DNA of 62,000 nucleotides. It comes from Chrysomallon squamiferum. Its lineage: Eukaryota; Mollusca; Gastropoda; Neomphalida; Peltospiridae. The DNA is taken from contig CM022677.1 of the NCBI GenBank assembly GCA_012295275.1, positions 5,988,494 to 6,050,493 on the forward strand, written 5' to 3'. The number at the start of each line of letters is the position of its first letter. The first letter of the stretch is position 1. Below the pieces are notes generated by a model that saw only the letters and a list, made by a program, of their open reading frames with translations, searched no databases and was not told where the DNA came from. Position numbers and translations under genes: made by a program. Shown here piece by piece: positions 23,358-36,999 of this stretch.

Positions 23358-23793
23358 TCAATGAAAAAAAGAAGTCACAAGTCCCCAGAAGCCGTGTTTG
23401 ACTCTCTGTAGATATCGGTAGAGGATTCCAGCTGTCCAGAGAGGATTCAAACTAATGGTAGCTCCCCCTGCTCGCAGAGCCTGGTAAACAGTATAGAAAC
23501 TGTTGTAATTGTAGAATCCGAAGAATGCTGTTTGTTTCCACTGAAACCACCATCTTTCTATCATTCCTTCATCCAATGAGAGATCATCAACGCTGATGAC
23601 GTCATCAGGATCGGCTAACAGGATTTTTTTGGTCAAATTCAAGACTTCCCGATTCTCCACACCTGTTTAGTATTACCGTATTTTTATTTTTTATGATGTC
23701 ACGCTCCCAGGCGCTGATGTATGTACCATTAGACAGCTCAAGTGATGCATGTCCGTGGTGAATATTTGTTGGATTCCAGATGTAGACCGTCAT
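23358..23793 (-). pseudogene. NS-type copy with frameshift, unit 2
   Basis: Carries the same lesion as the unit 1 copy: seven A on the coding strand (T at 23624-23630) and 436 nt from start to stop. The N-terminal frame starts at 23793; the remainder lies in the following frame and ends at 23358. Ser replaces the Cys in 'YNSFYTVYQALRAGGAT'. Splice acceptor edge at 23805, leader-exon donor at 24677. The shared lesion shows the frameshift predates the tandem amplification. Confidence 0.78.
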
Positions 23794-23804
23794 TGTTCTG
23801 TTTC

Positions 23805-25305
23805 CTGATAAATAAAGTAAAATTATCTTCAGAAGAATCGCAATAAAGAACCATAAAACCTTTGTGTCTGTCTTTCTGTCTGCCTAACTACTTATCTATA
23901 TGTGTACGTATGTATGTAAGAGTCTATGTATGGATGGATTTACGGATGAATATATGTATATTTGTACGTATGTATGTGTGTAATTATATATCTATCTATC
24001 TTTCTGTATATACATATATAATTATCTATCCACTTTTCTGTCTATAAAAATGTCTGCCTGGCTATGCATCTATTAATCCATCTCTGGATATATACATACA
24101 TAGATTCATAAACCCAGTCGCAAGCACGTACCTTATTACTTACATGTATACATAAGTATGAACATGCTTGGTTACATACATACTTACAATCGCAGACACT
24201 TAAAGAAAAAAAAAATATATATATGACAAAAGGGTTCGGGAAAAATGTTTTGTTGGAGAGCTATGTTATACCAGTACAGTATGACACGGCTGTGAAAATA
24301 TTCCCAATCTACACAAGGAAATCGAAACGGAGGTAGACAGCAAGACAGAGAGGAGATAAGTCGTATATTTTTTAAATAAAAATAACAACAATAATAACAA
24401 CAATAATAATAACTATAATAATAATAATAATAATAACAACAACAACAACAACAACAGCAATAATAACAACAACAACAACAACAACAATAAATGAATGAAT
24501 AACTGATATCGAAACTTGTTGCTAGTTTTACAACTATCAGTAAAATAATAAAGTAGGACACTGAGTATAAACGTCACAGTTTTTGTTCTGTCAACAAAAT
24601 TATTGTCTCACTGGCTGACAAACTCTGGTATAGTTATTTTGTCTTAACTGTAATAATAATAATTATATGTTACTCACCTAAAGGAGAGGTGTGTTCCCAA
24701 TCGTACAGGTGAACGAAACACTGTCAGTATGGCGATACACAATGTAATCAAATCAATCTAGGTCGCATCATTTATCTGATAAAGGGGCTTCACCCAACTC
24801 TTCACACTCTTAGTTTTATACACTATAAAAGGAGAACAAAGCTAGAAGTAGTAATAAAATAAGCGGGAGGGGTATATGTGACCCCTGCTACCTCTGTTTG
24901 TCTACTGTGTCTAGCCTGTGTCTACTGTTAATTATTTACAGCGGTTTCGATGTCGTGAAAAAAAGAAAGGAAAAAATAAATGAAAAGACAATAAGCACGA
25001 AGATAAAATATTCCTTTCACTACGTTATAATGAAGTTTTATTAATTTAAGTTCTGTAATATTCTATAATTTTAACAAATATATACTATTTTAAATTATAA
25101 TCCTCTGTCTGTACTAAATATGTATGTATGTATGTATGTATGTATGCATGTATGTATGTATGTATGTATGTATGTATGTTTGTGTGTGTGTGTGTGTATG
25201 TGTATGGTTGTATGAATGTATATATAAGGTATTTATGCATGTCTGTATGTATTCAGATTTAAAAAACGAAATTGCTCTTGAATTGTTTATTATTATTATT
25301 ATTAT

Positions 25306-25343
<38 letters not shown>

Positions 25344-25526
25344 TTTTTCTCTTTAGTTTTTAAAATTTTATCTCTATGTATTCGAACTGATTTAAAGCTG
25401 ACCATTATAATGTGCTTTCGTCCAGTTCATTTTTATATCTTTTATTTATTTAAGTTGTAAACTTCTATGATATTAGTAAATAAATACTATTTTAAATTAT
25501 AATTGCCTGCCTCTCTGTATGTATGT
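23805..25526. other. NS 5' intron and flank, unit 2
   Basis: Copy of 15561-17287: predicted intron 23805-24677, AAC/AAT repeats (about 24382-24490), (ATGT)n (about 25120-25180) and TTA/GTA repeats (about 25288-25343). No other gene is seen. Confidence 0.55.
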
Positions 25527-25834
25527 ATATATGTGTTTGTCTTTATGTGTGTATGTATGTATAAATACACCTATGATGCTTATGCATGATTCTATGTGTT
25601 TTGAAAATAAAAATAATAAAATACAAAAAAGTAATTAAAAACAAAATTAAAATTAAAAAATTAAAAATCTAATTTTACGTCTAGTTATTCGAGTTGACTT
25701 AAAGTAGACCATTGTAATGTATATTACAGTGTGTATCGAACCATTTGACCTTTTTAGGGTAACTTTGTTGTACTTGCTCGTTTTGGGCTGTTTAATTACA
25801 CATAGCTTTGTACAGACGTATTATTCAGAATAAA

Positions 25835-26565
25835 ATGTCCTGTGAACTATAACGGTATGTCCTGTGAACTATAACGGGATATCGTGTGAACTATAATCGG
25901 CTGTCCTGTGAACTATAACAGGATGACCTCTGAACTATAATGGGCTGTCCTGTGAACTATAATGGGCTGTCCTGTGAACTATAAGGCGGTGTCCTGTGAA
26001 CTATAACAGGGGTGTCCAGTGAACTATAACAGGATATCCTGTGAACTATAACGGTATGTCCTGTGAACTATAATGGGCTGTCCTGTGAACTATAACAGGA
26101 TGACCTCTGAACTATAATGGGCTGTCCTGTGAACTATAAGGCGGTGTCCTGTGAACTATAACGGGGTGTCCAGTGAACTATAACAGGATATCCTGTGAAC
26201 TATAACGGTATGTCCTGTGAACTATAATGGGCTGTCCTGTGAACTATAACAGGATGACCTCTGAACTATAATCGGCTGTCCTGTGAACTATAAGTCGGTG
26301 TCCTGTGAACTATATCGGGATGTCCTGTGAACTATAACGGGGGTGTCATGTGAACTATAACGGGATGTCCTGTGAACTATAACGGGGTGTCCTGTGAACT
26401 ATAACGGGGTGTCCTGTGAACTATAACGGGATGTCCTGTGAACTATAACGGGGTGTCCTGTGAACAATCACGGGATGTCCTGTGAACTATAACTGGATGT
26501 CCTGTGAACTATAACGGGATGTCCTGTGAACTATAACGTGGTGTCCTGTGAACTAAGACAGGAAT
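25835..26565. repeat. 22-bp minisatellite, unit 3 (about 33 copies)
   Basis: Same monomer as in the other units. Here the block containing 'aggatgacctctgaactata' occurs three times, against two in unit 2 and one in unit 1, and the 3' part of the array is shortened. Confidence 0.92.
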
Positions 26566-26778
26566 TCCTGTTACTGGGCAGTCAGTAAATCAGAATATTG
26601 CTCCTTCGCGATTTTACCAGTTTCAACATTTACTCCTAATGTGTGTGTGGGTGTTTATATTGATGTATGCATGGATGTATGTGTGTGTGTCTGTATTTAT
26701 GTATGGATATGCTGGAACCATGACAGACAACCAGTTCACTTCTACGTTTATTGGTGGGAAAACCATTTTTAGGCTGAA

Positions 26779-26836
<58 letters not shown>

Positions 26837-29499
26837 TTTTTTAGTTTAATCGTCGTTCCGTTAACCTTTAAATTAAAATGGTAGCAGCAGCAGTACTAAA
26901 ATATTAAAAACGAATTAAATATGTAATGCAAATTTGGAAAATAACAGCAAGCATAAACTGCTGGATGGTTAAGATAAATTTTCTAGAAAGACTGGGTCCC
27001 TTTTACACATGCATATTATTGATAAACACAAAGTAGACAAATGAATATTTGTTACGGACATACAAACAGGCAAACATATGAATATTTATTTCAGACACGC
27101 AAACAGACATATATTATATAGAGACAAACAAACAGACAGACTGAAGGATGGAGGAATATTTATATCTGACAAGCAAACAGACAGACAGGCAGACAGATGG
27201 ATGTTCATTACAGACAAGCAAAGATACAGACATTCATCCACAGCCAGTGCTGACCTATAAAAGATCCTGTAGACAGCGGTCATGATGTGGGTTCCAGTGT
27301 GCGGAAAGTGCACGTGAAAATGATGCAAATCCTGCATCTCGAGTCATTTTGTATCTGCAGATTGCATTTCCACGATATCACCTTTCTTTCTAGACAGCAG
27401 CAGCGGTCAGCGTTCTGTGCTGCTCTTTCTCGGACGTGGCTGATGTATTCTTCTTTCGCAGGTTTGCGGTTATTAACACTACATGTTTGTGGATATTGTC
27501 AGATATCTGTAGTTTCTCATACCTGTTGATCTGAGACAGCTGAACCAGGAGGACCTGTATATAGCTTTGCATTGATATATGATTAACAAAGACTTTGCTT
27601 TTTCTTTTCTTTTTTTTTTTTTTTTTTTTTTCTTTTAAAGAATGATGTCCAACAGTGGCTCAACCATGGTGGTAGAGACTTACAATCTGACAATGACAAG
27701 ACTGGTAATAAGGTCAGTTATGCTACGTGTAGTAACATATGTCCATGTTATCCACAAAGCATCTTAATAAATATTTGTACCATTTATTTCGTCAGTTTCA
27801 GAACTGAGATCAGCACAGGTGTGTTTTTTTTTTCACACACATACACTTTATTTTACATTTTATCTGCATTCGATCCTTAGTGCCCGAAAACTTATAAAAT
27901 GACCTTCAGTTTAAGTTTCTATCTTATCTAATAATCGTTAAAAAAAAATTCTCGGATTTGTTGGCGGCCATCTTGTATATACACTTTTTAGAATAACTGA
28001 AATGGCAACAAATAAAATACACTTCAATAATTAATTATTTCTTATTTACTGTTAGTTATTGGCATATAGATAACATGATAACATAATGTAGTGTTTTAAA
28101 AGGCCAACAGGACTTTTATTTGACTTAAAACAGCCACATCTTTAACATTTTTATGGTTGCCATCCTGATTTATTTGTGTTTGAAAAACATGGCTGCTTTA
28201 GATTCTTCATGCCTGAAAGTCTATAAATCGATCTTCCTTTTATATTTCTATCTGATCTAGGTAAGAAGATATGAGGAAAGTACATTCGGGTGGAATTAGC
28301 CTCCTAGCAATAATTGGTCAAGGGTGAGAAGATGTCACCCGGCAGTTTCAGTACATGTGTCCTAAACTTCAGTTGTCAACACTAAAACAAGGTTAAACAC
28401 AAACATGATCTTTGTCTGCCGATCTGTAATATTACACATGTCTCTTATTTCTCACACTCCACTCTAAAAATAGTCAAATAATTTTTTTCTCATATTTTTT
28501 AATGTGTATGGGAAAGAGATATATTATTTTGCCTTCTCATCGAAGCGTCTATTTACATTACTTCGAAATCCAAGGTTTTTGTTTCCTTGTTTCGTTTTCC
28601 TGCAGACGCCATATTGCCTGCTTGAAATTTTGTTTTATAGTCTAAGCTCATTACGTCTGTATTAAGATTGTGAATGTTTCGATGAAATATTTGCTTGAAA
28701 GAAGAATCTGTGATAAAAAGCCTTTCTCTGGATCCATTAAAAAAAGGTAAAATTATTATTGATAACTGAAATGTAATTGAAAATTTAATTTTTGTGAGGC
28801 CATGACAGTGTCCATGTTAAACAGTTAGTAAGATTGTAAATTCAAAAGCGTTTTGATAACTATAATCTATTTCTTTTTATTGTATTATTCTGAAAACAGG
28901 AAGAGGATATCTATATATCTATCTATTTATCTGTCTATGAGGAAAATAGATTCGGTCTATCATATAGTTATAATTATATATCAATTATATAATTTATATA
29001 TTTCAGTTATACAAAGTTTGGTCTTTTACATTTTAAAAGTTTTTGTTGAAATGTATTAGTGACATAGAAAATAATATTCAAGTGCATTAACAAACGTATA
29101 TAAGCGATTAACAGGTAAAGTTGAAAAGGAGCTGAAGATTACTGAACGAATAATTAGACAACTCCTATTATATTCAAATATGACAAGCATTGGAAGTGGG
29201 TGAAAACCATAAACTCGATATATTACGCCATCGATCGCGCAAGAATCATGTGATTAAAAATGTGCATTGTTATTCGAGGTTAATATGTTAGGTACTGTTC
29301 ATTATAGCGCAAAAGAGCAAATAGGAGAGGAAAAACCATACAACCCCAAAACACAACAACATAAACAATAACACACACACTCACACACACACACACACTC
29401 ACACACACACCCACACTCACACACACATGTACTAATAAAAATATCCGAAATATATTTTGAACTTTTTTAATTCTGTCATTCCTGGGATTTATTTTTCAG
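26566..29499. other. 5' flank of NC gene, unit 3
   Basis: A near-identical copy of 10061-12992. It includes (CA)n (about 26776-26835) and a longer poly-T (about 27610-27630). No gene is seen. Confidence 0.7.
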
Positions 29500-29507
29500 A
29501 TAAAACA

Positions 29508-29936
29508 ATGAGAGCTTATATTTGGTTTCCATCGCCAACAGAAAGTAAAATTGGACATGGTACTCTCGAGCTATCTAATGGAACGTACATAAGCTGGTGG
29601 CCAGGAAGAGGAGGAGGTAACTGTTATGCACAAGCATCTCTTCGAGATGACATAAGAGCTGAAGGCAGAGATCCTGACAGGATAATAGACTTGGATGACC
29701 TGAACTTAAATGAATACAAGATTGAAGAATGGTGGATTGGCTGGCGGATGAGAGGTTTCTATTCTTTGTTTGGAGAAAATTGTTGCTGGGTAGTTTATAG
29801 CGCTTTAAGAGCTGGAGGCGCCTCTATCGGTTTAAACCCAGTGTGGTCGCCTGCCATTTTGTATCGTTATCTCCTGAGACTTAAAACTGGGGTTTTTGGA
29901 CTTCTGGGATCATTCCTTTTTTCAACACCTATATAA
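29508..29936 (+). CDS. NC-type permuted papain-like hydrolase, unit 3
   Basis: A 142-residue frame that encodes the same protein as the unit 1 gene as far as I can read. One silent G to A change appears near 29833. His17, Cys92, 'EEWWIGW' and the hydrophobic C-terminal tail are all present. The ATG at 29508 follows the splice acceptor (ending 29499) by eight bases; the in-frame ATG at 29457 lies upstream of that acceptor and is unlikely to be used. Convergent with the frameshifted NS copy at 32062; spacing 1690 bp. Confidence 0.84.
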   Translation: MRAYIWFPSPTESKIGHGTLELSNGTYISWWPGRGGGNCYAQASLRDDIRAEGRDPDRIIDLDDLNLNEYKIEEWWIGWRMRGFYSLFGENCCWVVYSALRAGGASIGLNPVWSPAILYRYLLRLKTGVFGLLGSFLFSTPI

Positions 29937-30327
29937 AAGGTGTCCAAGCTTGGATTTCCTGTAGTAGTATCGGATAAACAAGGATTCGTCATCACCTGTA
30001 CTGCTGTAAAATTCCTGCTCTGATAAAACTGTATAATTTACAGTTAAAACTGTAGAACAAAACACGAAGCTTCTACACAGTAAGACAAAATATACTGTTT
30101 CATACACTGAGTTGATGTAAAAAAAGAAAAAGCTGTACAAAGAAACAAAAAAACTGACTGTTTGTCTCTTTCTAACTATCTATCTATATATGTGGGTGAA
30201 GAGTGTATGATTAATAATAAAAAAATAACAAAGAACTAACTGAATTTTTACTTGTATCTCGTTACACAATATGAAGTGTAAGTACCTTACAATCTGTTAC
30301 TCTTTACTAAAGAAAATTATCCGAAGA

Positions 30328-30365
<38 letters not shown>

Positions 30366-31626
30366 ACTCGTAATGAAACGATCGTTTTAAAAGTAGTTTA
30401 TTAATTAATTAATTAATTAATGTATTTATTTATTTTAATCAAAATATGAATAAGGAAATATCTCGGGGTTTGAGTAATTTCTGTTTCGGTTTCCTTCTTT
30501 TAACAGATACGTGTACACACCGTGCAAACAGATAATGTTACGATCTGACCTTTCACCTTTATGTCATGTTTATCAGTGGGGAATGTGATCTCAGACTGAC
30601 GTCATCCCTAGTGATACATGTCACTGGTCTGAAAAAAAGTATGATCACTGTTAGTCACGTGAACTTCATTGGAAAAAAAAAATAATAAAAAAAATAAAAA
30701 AAATAAAAATAAAATAAAATAAATAAATAAATAAATAACGCCATATGTATCTTTTAATATATGTATGTAGGTCTTTGTCTATCTGTCTGTCTGTATGTTT
30801 GTTTATATATTTACGTATGCGTATTTTCTGTATTACATATGTGTTATTAAACTTCAGAAAGATAATATGGGGGGATGCAACAATTACGACCTCACAAACG
30901 CCAGGTGGCGCTGACGAGACTCGAACGTACAACACTCATGTGATCACAATCCGTATATAAAAAATATATATATATACAAAACAAATTCAAACTGATTAGT
31001 AATAACAAACAGTACTATCTTTCTTTCATCAGAAATCTGATAATTATAATTAATTTAATCTGAAATATCATAAATCAACAGGTTTGTTTCACTATATATA
31101 GTTTATAGTATATATAGCAACTCGTATATATACTTTAATTATTATTACAGAAATATAAAAATAATAAAATTAAATTAAATAAATTCGAAAATGATAATGG
31201 TATTACACAGACTGGTGTTATATGATTAATGACACTGATATAATCTGACTTCAGCTCTGTTTAAAACAAATTTAATTTTTATTTTGTATTCACATTATTA
31301 AAAGAAATATATATATATATGTATGTAGAATATAGAATATCAAATTGTTATTTCCTACTGACAGTCAGAATAGATCGATAGGCAAAGAAAACATAAACAG
31401 TAAATTCGTAAGATATCAAAAGAAAATGATACGGGGGAAAATCCACCAGAAAATAACCAGAAAAGCAATAAAAATTTCGAAGTAAATTTAATACATTTTG
31501 TCAACGTTATTTGTAACATTTATGTAGATTGTTGATTTCTTTTTCTTTTTTTTTCAAATTGTTAAACAAATTTCGTTTGTTGTCACACCGCTATGACATC
31601 AGGAAGTGAAGCGAGCACGGAACAAC
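29937..31626. other. Intergenic region between convergent genes, unit 3
   Basis: Same content as 13430-15113, with a longer poly-T (about 30330-30360) and the SINE-like fragment at 30868-30955. No gene is seen. Confidence 0.7.
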
Positions 31627-32062
31627 TCAATGAAAAAAAGAAGTCACAAGTCCCCAGAAGCCGTGTTTGACTCTCTGTAGATATCGGTAGAGGATTCCAG
31701 CTGTCCAGAGAGGATTCAAACTAATGGTAGCTCCCCCTGCTCGCAGAGCCTGGTAAACAGTATAGAAACTGTTGTAATTGTAGAATCCGAAGAATGCTGT
31801 TTGTTTCCACTGAAACCACCATCTTTCTATCATTCCTTCATCCAATGAGAGATCATCAACGCTGATGACGTCATCACGATCGGCTAACAGGATTTTTTTG
31901 GTCAAATTCAAGACTTCCCGATTCTCCACACCTGTTTAGTATTACCGTATTTTTATTTTTTGTGATGTCACGCTCCCAGGCGCTGATGTATGTACCATTA
32001 GACAGCTCAAGTGATGCATGTCCGTGGTGAATATTTGTTGGATTCCAGATGTAGACCGTCAT
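31627..32062 (-). pseudogene. NS-type copy with frameshift, unit 3
   Basis: Same seven-A frameshift as units 1 and 2 (T at 31893-31899) and 436 nt in total. Two further substitutions relative to the other copies are visible: Ile to Thr in the N-terminal half, and Pro to Arg in the acidic segment after the shift. Ser replaces the Cys. Splice acceptor edge at 32074 and leader donor at 32949 are kept. The amplified, near-identical part of the array ends about 130 bp upstream of this copy, near 32189. Confidence 0.78.
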
Positions 32063-32189
32063 TGTTCTGTTTCCTGATAAATAAAGTAAAATTATCTTCA
32101 GAAGAATCGCAATAAAGAACCATAAAACCTTTGTGTCTGTCTTTCTGTCTGCCTAACTACTTATCTATATGTGTACGTATGTATGTAAG

Positions 32190-33117
32190 TGGGTATGTAT
32201 GGGTTTACGGTTGAATATGTGTATATTTGTACGTATGTATGTGTGTAATTATATATCTCTCTATATATCTGTATACACGTATATAATCATTTGCCTATCT
32301 ATTTTGCTATCTATAAAAATATCTGCCTGGCTATGTATCTATTAATCCATGTCTGGATATATATACATACATAGATACACCTAGTCGCAAGCACGTGCAT
32401 TATTACTTACATGTATACATAAGTATGAACATGCTTGGTTACATACATACTTACAATCGCAGACAGTTAGCGGAAAAAAAATATATATGTGACAAAAGGG
32501 TTCAGGAAAAACGTTTTGTTTGAGAGCTATGTTATACCAGTACAGTATGACACGGCTGTGAAAATATTCCCAACCTACACAAGGAAATCGAAACGGAGAT
32601 AGACAGCAAGACAGAGAGAAGATAAGTCGTATATATTTAAAATAAAAGTAACAACAACAACAACAACAACAATAATAATAACTATAATAATAATAATAAT
32701 AACAACAACAACAACAACAACAACAGCAATAATAAGAACAAGAACAACAACAATAGTAATAAATGAATAAATAATTGATATCAAAACTTGTTGCTAGTTT
32801 TACAACTATCAGTAAAATAATAAAGTAGAACACTGAGTATAAACGTCACAGTTTTTGTTCTATCAACAAAATTACTGGCTCACTCGCTGACGAACTCTGA
32901 CGTAGTTATTTTGTGTTAACTGTAATAATAATAATTATATGTTACTCACCTAAAGGAGAGGAGTGTTCCCAATCGTACAGCTAAACGAAAAACTGTCAAT
33001 ATGGCGACTACTCAAAAGGTAATCAAAGAACCCTGGGACTTACCACAGATCTGAAAAAAGGGGTTCACGCAAATCGTCACAGTCACTGAGTTTTCTTTAT
33101 GCAGATAAAAATATACA
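32190..33117. other. Diverged NS 5' flank up to a deletion junction
   Basis: Related to 15680-16570 but with many substitutions, so it belongs to an older unit. It includes AAC/AAT repeats (about 32647-32760) and the leader donor near 32949. At 33117/33118 it is joined abruptly to the 3' end of an NC gene. Confidence 0.65.
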
Positions 33118-33213
33118 TGGTCGCCAGCCACTTTGTATCGTTATGTTCAGAGAATTAAAGTGTTGTTTTTTGTTGTACTTCTACTATCGTTCCTTTTCTC
33201 AACACCTATATAA
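33118..33213 (+). pseudogene. NC-type C-terminal remnant
   Basis: Only the last 31 codons and the stop of an NC-type gene remain, still in frame: 'WSPATLYRYVQRIK', then a hydrophobic tail ending 'SFLFSTPI'. Everything upstream, including the His and Cys motifs, the gene's 5' flank and the minisatellite, is missing relative to the neighbouring units. NC 3' flank sequence follows normally. The surviving tail is conserved more at the protein level than its age suggests, but nothing indicates expression. Confidence 0.78.
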
Positions 33214-34992
<1,779 letters not shown>

Positions 34993-35427
34993 TCAACCAA
35001 AAAACGAAGTCACAAGTCCCCAGCCTCCTTGTTTGACTCTCTGTAGATATCGGTAGAGGATTCCAGCTGTCCAGAGAGGATTGAAACTAATGGAAGCTCC
35101 CCCTGCTCGCAGAGCTTGGTAAACAGCCCAGAAACTGTTGTAATAGTAGAATCCGAAGGTTCCCGTTTTCTTCCATTCATTCCACCATGTTTCCATCTTT
35201 TCTTCATCCAATTTGAGATCGTCAACGCCGATGACGTATTGAGGATCTTGTCCGAGCTTTTTGCTGTCAAATTTGACACTTCCCGATTCTCCACATGCGT
35301 TTAGTATTATTGTGTTTTTATTTTCCATGACGTCACGATCCCAGAAGCTGATATATGTACCACTGGACAGCTCAAGTGATGCATGTCCTTGGTGATTATT
35401 TGTCGGATACCAGATGTAGACCCTCAT
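34993..35427 (-). CDS. NS-type permuted papain-like protein, intact
   Basis: An intact 144-residue frame, the minus-strand counterpart of the gene at 3182 and closely similar to it. Parts: 'MRVYIWYP' (1-8), Gly14-His15 strand, 'TYISFW' (24-29), 'ETWWNEW' (79-85), 'YNSFWAVYQALRAGGAS' (96-112) with Ser98 at the Cys position, and a hydrophobic tail rich in Gly and Trp. It does not have the seven-A frameshift. The start codon follows a splice acceptor (intron edge 35439) by eleven bases. A matching leader-exon donor at 36496 predicts a 1058-bp 5'-UTR intron. Conservation of the frame in both intact NS copies despite the missing Cys argues for a function that does not need a cysteine nucleophile. 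Confidence 0.8.
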   Translation of the reverse strand: MRVYIWYPTNNHQGHASLELSSGTYISFWDRDVMENKNTIILNACGESGSVKFDSKKLGQDPQYVIGVDDLKLDEEKMETWWNEWKKTGTFGFYYYNSFWAVYQALRAGGASISFNPLWTAGILYRYLQRVKQGGWGLVTSFFG

Positions 35428-35438
35428 TGTTCAGTTTC

Positions 35439-36496
35439 CTGGTAAATAATGTAAAATAGAAAATTATCTTCAGCAGAGTCGTGATAACGAACCGTAAAAG
35501 CTTTGTGTCAGACTATCTGCCTATCTGTCTCTCTATCAACCTCTCTCTATATATGTATATGTATGTATGTATGTATGTGTGTGTGTACGTACCACTGAAT
35601 GTATATATGGATTTATGGATGTATATAACTATCTAACTAACTATATGCTGAGGCTTTTTTTTTTCTATTCGCAGTCTTGAGAAGGAAACAATGGACTTTT
35701 GTTTTTGACCAAAGCCTTCAGATCCTTTCTTTATATACATATACCTGTTTTTTGTTGGAAAGGTATGTTATATAATTACAGTAAATTGGCAAGTCTTTGA
35801 AAACAACGTATGTAATTGTGATTGTCCTACACAAGGAAATCCAAACAGAAATAACTAAATACCTTATTTAAAATAAATGAATAAATAAATAAAAATAAAG
35901 AAATCTTTCCGTAAAATAGTAAGCGTAGATTTATCACGATAACCCTGTCTATTACCTCATTCTTCTTATTTTATAAGAAATATTTCACAAAACAGGTTAT
36001 CCGAAAATTGTCTTTATTTTCCATTTAAAATAGAGTTGTATCTTGAGGTTTCTCAAGCTCGCTCGTAACTCGGATTTTAGCTCGCAACTCAAAGCAAAAC
36101 TCGACCGGTAGACTGCTCGTATCTCGAAATATTCGTAAGTTGGAGCACTCGTAACTCGAGGTACCACTGTATTTATTACGTAGAGTTACATACATAGAAT
36201 TACCAAGAAAAAAAATCAGAGAAAAGGTAAATATTTACTTTCGAAAATTACTAAATAAATAAATAACTCATGTAATAATAATAATCGCCATTGCCACGTG
36301 GTTTTAAAACTAGTGTTTCTAATACATGGACAAAATATTGTACAATTAAGTGTGTCGTTGAAAATAACCTTCACAGACTTTGCTTTACGAACCCGTACCT
36401 CGCTCGCTCGCTTACTAACGCTGCTAGGAAACCGAGAAAACTGACGTTTCATTTTGTGTTAACTATAATAATAATAATTAATTATACGTTACTTAC
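35439..36496 (-). other. Predicted 5'-UTR intron of the intact NS gene
   Basis: Bounded on the minus strand by 'ttag|gtaagtaac' (donor at 36496) and 'tttaccag' (ending 35439). The same donor and acceptor pair is seen around the plus-strand paralog (2198-3170). It carries a 137-bp transposon insertion at 36033-36169. Confidence 0.55.
36033..36169. mobile_element. 137-bp MITE, pogo/Tigger-like ends, TA duplication
   Basis: The right end reads 'ctcgaggtaccactg' followed by TA. The left end is TA followed by the degenerate inverted match 'gagttgtatcttgag'. The interior is rich in 'ctcgtaactcg'-type segments. The paralogous site at 7795-7803 (and inverted near 2500) lacks the element and one TA, so it is a precise insertion with a TA target-site duplication. 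A terminal sequence beginning CAGTGGTACCTCGAG is reminiscent of Tigger/pogo ends; that family label is from memory. Confidence 0.75.
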
Positions 36497-36948
36497 CTAA
36501 ATAAAGGAGAGGAGTGTTCCCTGTCTTACAAGTTAATGAAAAACTGTCAATATGGCGGCTACACAAAATAACGGAAATCCCTGGAACGTACCATTTGCTT
36601 GAAAAAGTGGGGTTAACTCAAATCTTCGCAGTCACAGTTTTTTATGCAGATAAAAATATAAACACAACAAAACGACAATAAGACTAAAAGTAGTAATAAA
36701 ATAAGTGGGAGGGGTATATGTGTCCCTTGCTACCTCTGTTTGTTAAAAATAGGAGGTCGAGTTAGCCTGTGTCTACTTTTGATTATTTACAATGGCTTCG
36801 TCCTGGTTTCGATTTCCGTGAAAAAAATTAGAACATAGGTAAAATATAATAACGTCACTATATTGCAATAATTATTTTATTTATTTCAGTTGTAAACTCC
36901 TACAATATTGATAAATAAATACTATTTCAAATTATAATTATCAGCCTC

Positions 36949-36999
<51 letters not shown>

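Larger units (their letters stand above)
8977..32189. repeat. Tandem array: 2.8 near-identical units of about 8.25 kb
   Basis: Unit 1 is about 8977-17287, unit 2 about 17288-25526 and unit 3 about 25527-32189 (cut short). Landmarks repeat at offsets of 8239-8269 bp: NC start codons at 13001, 21242 and 29508, and NS start codons at 15549, 23793 and 32062. Units differ by rare substitutions, homopolymer lengths and minisatellite copy number. Both ends pass abruptly into related but clearly diverged sequence (8460-8976 on the left, 32190-33117 on the right). This points to recent unequal exchange inside an older cluster. Confidence 0.92.
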
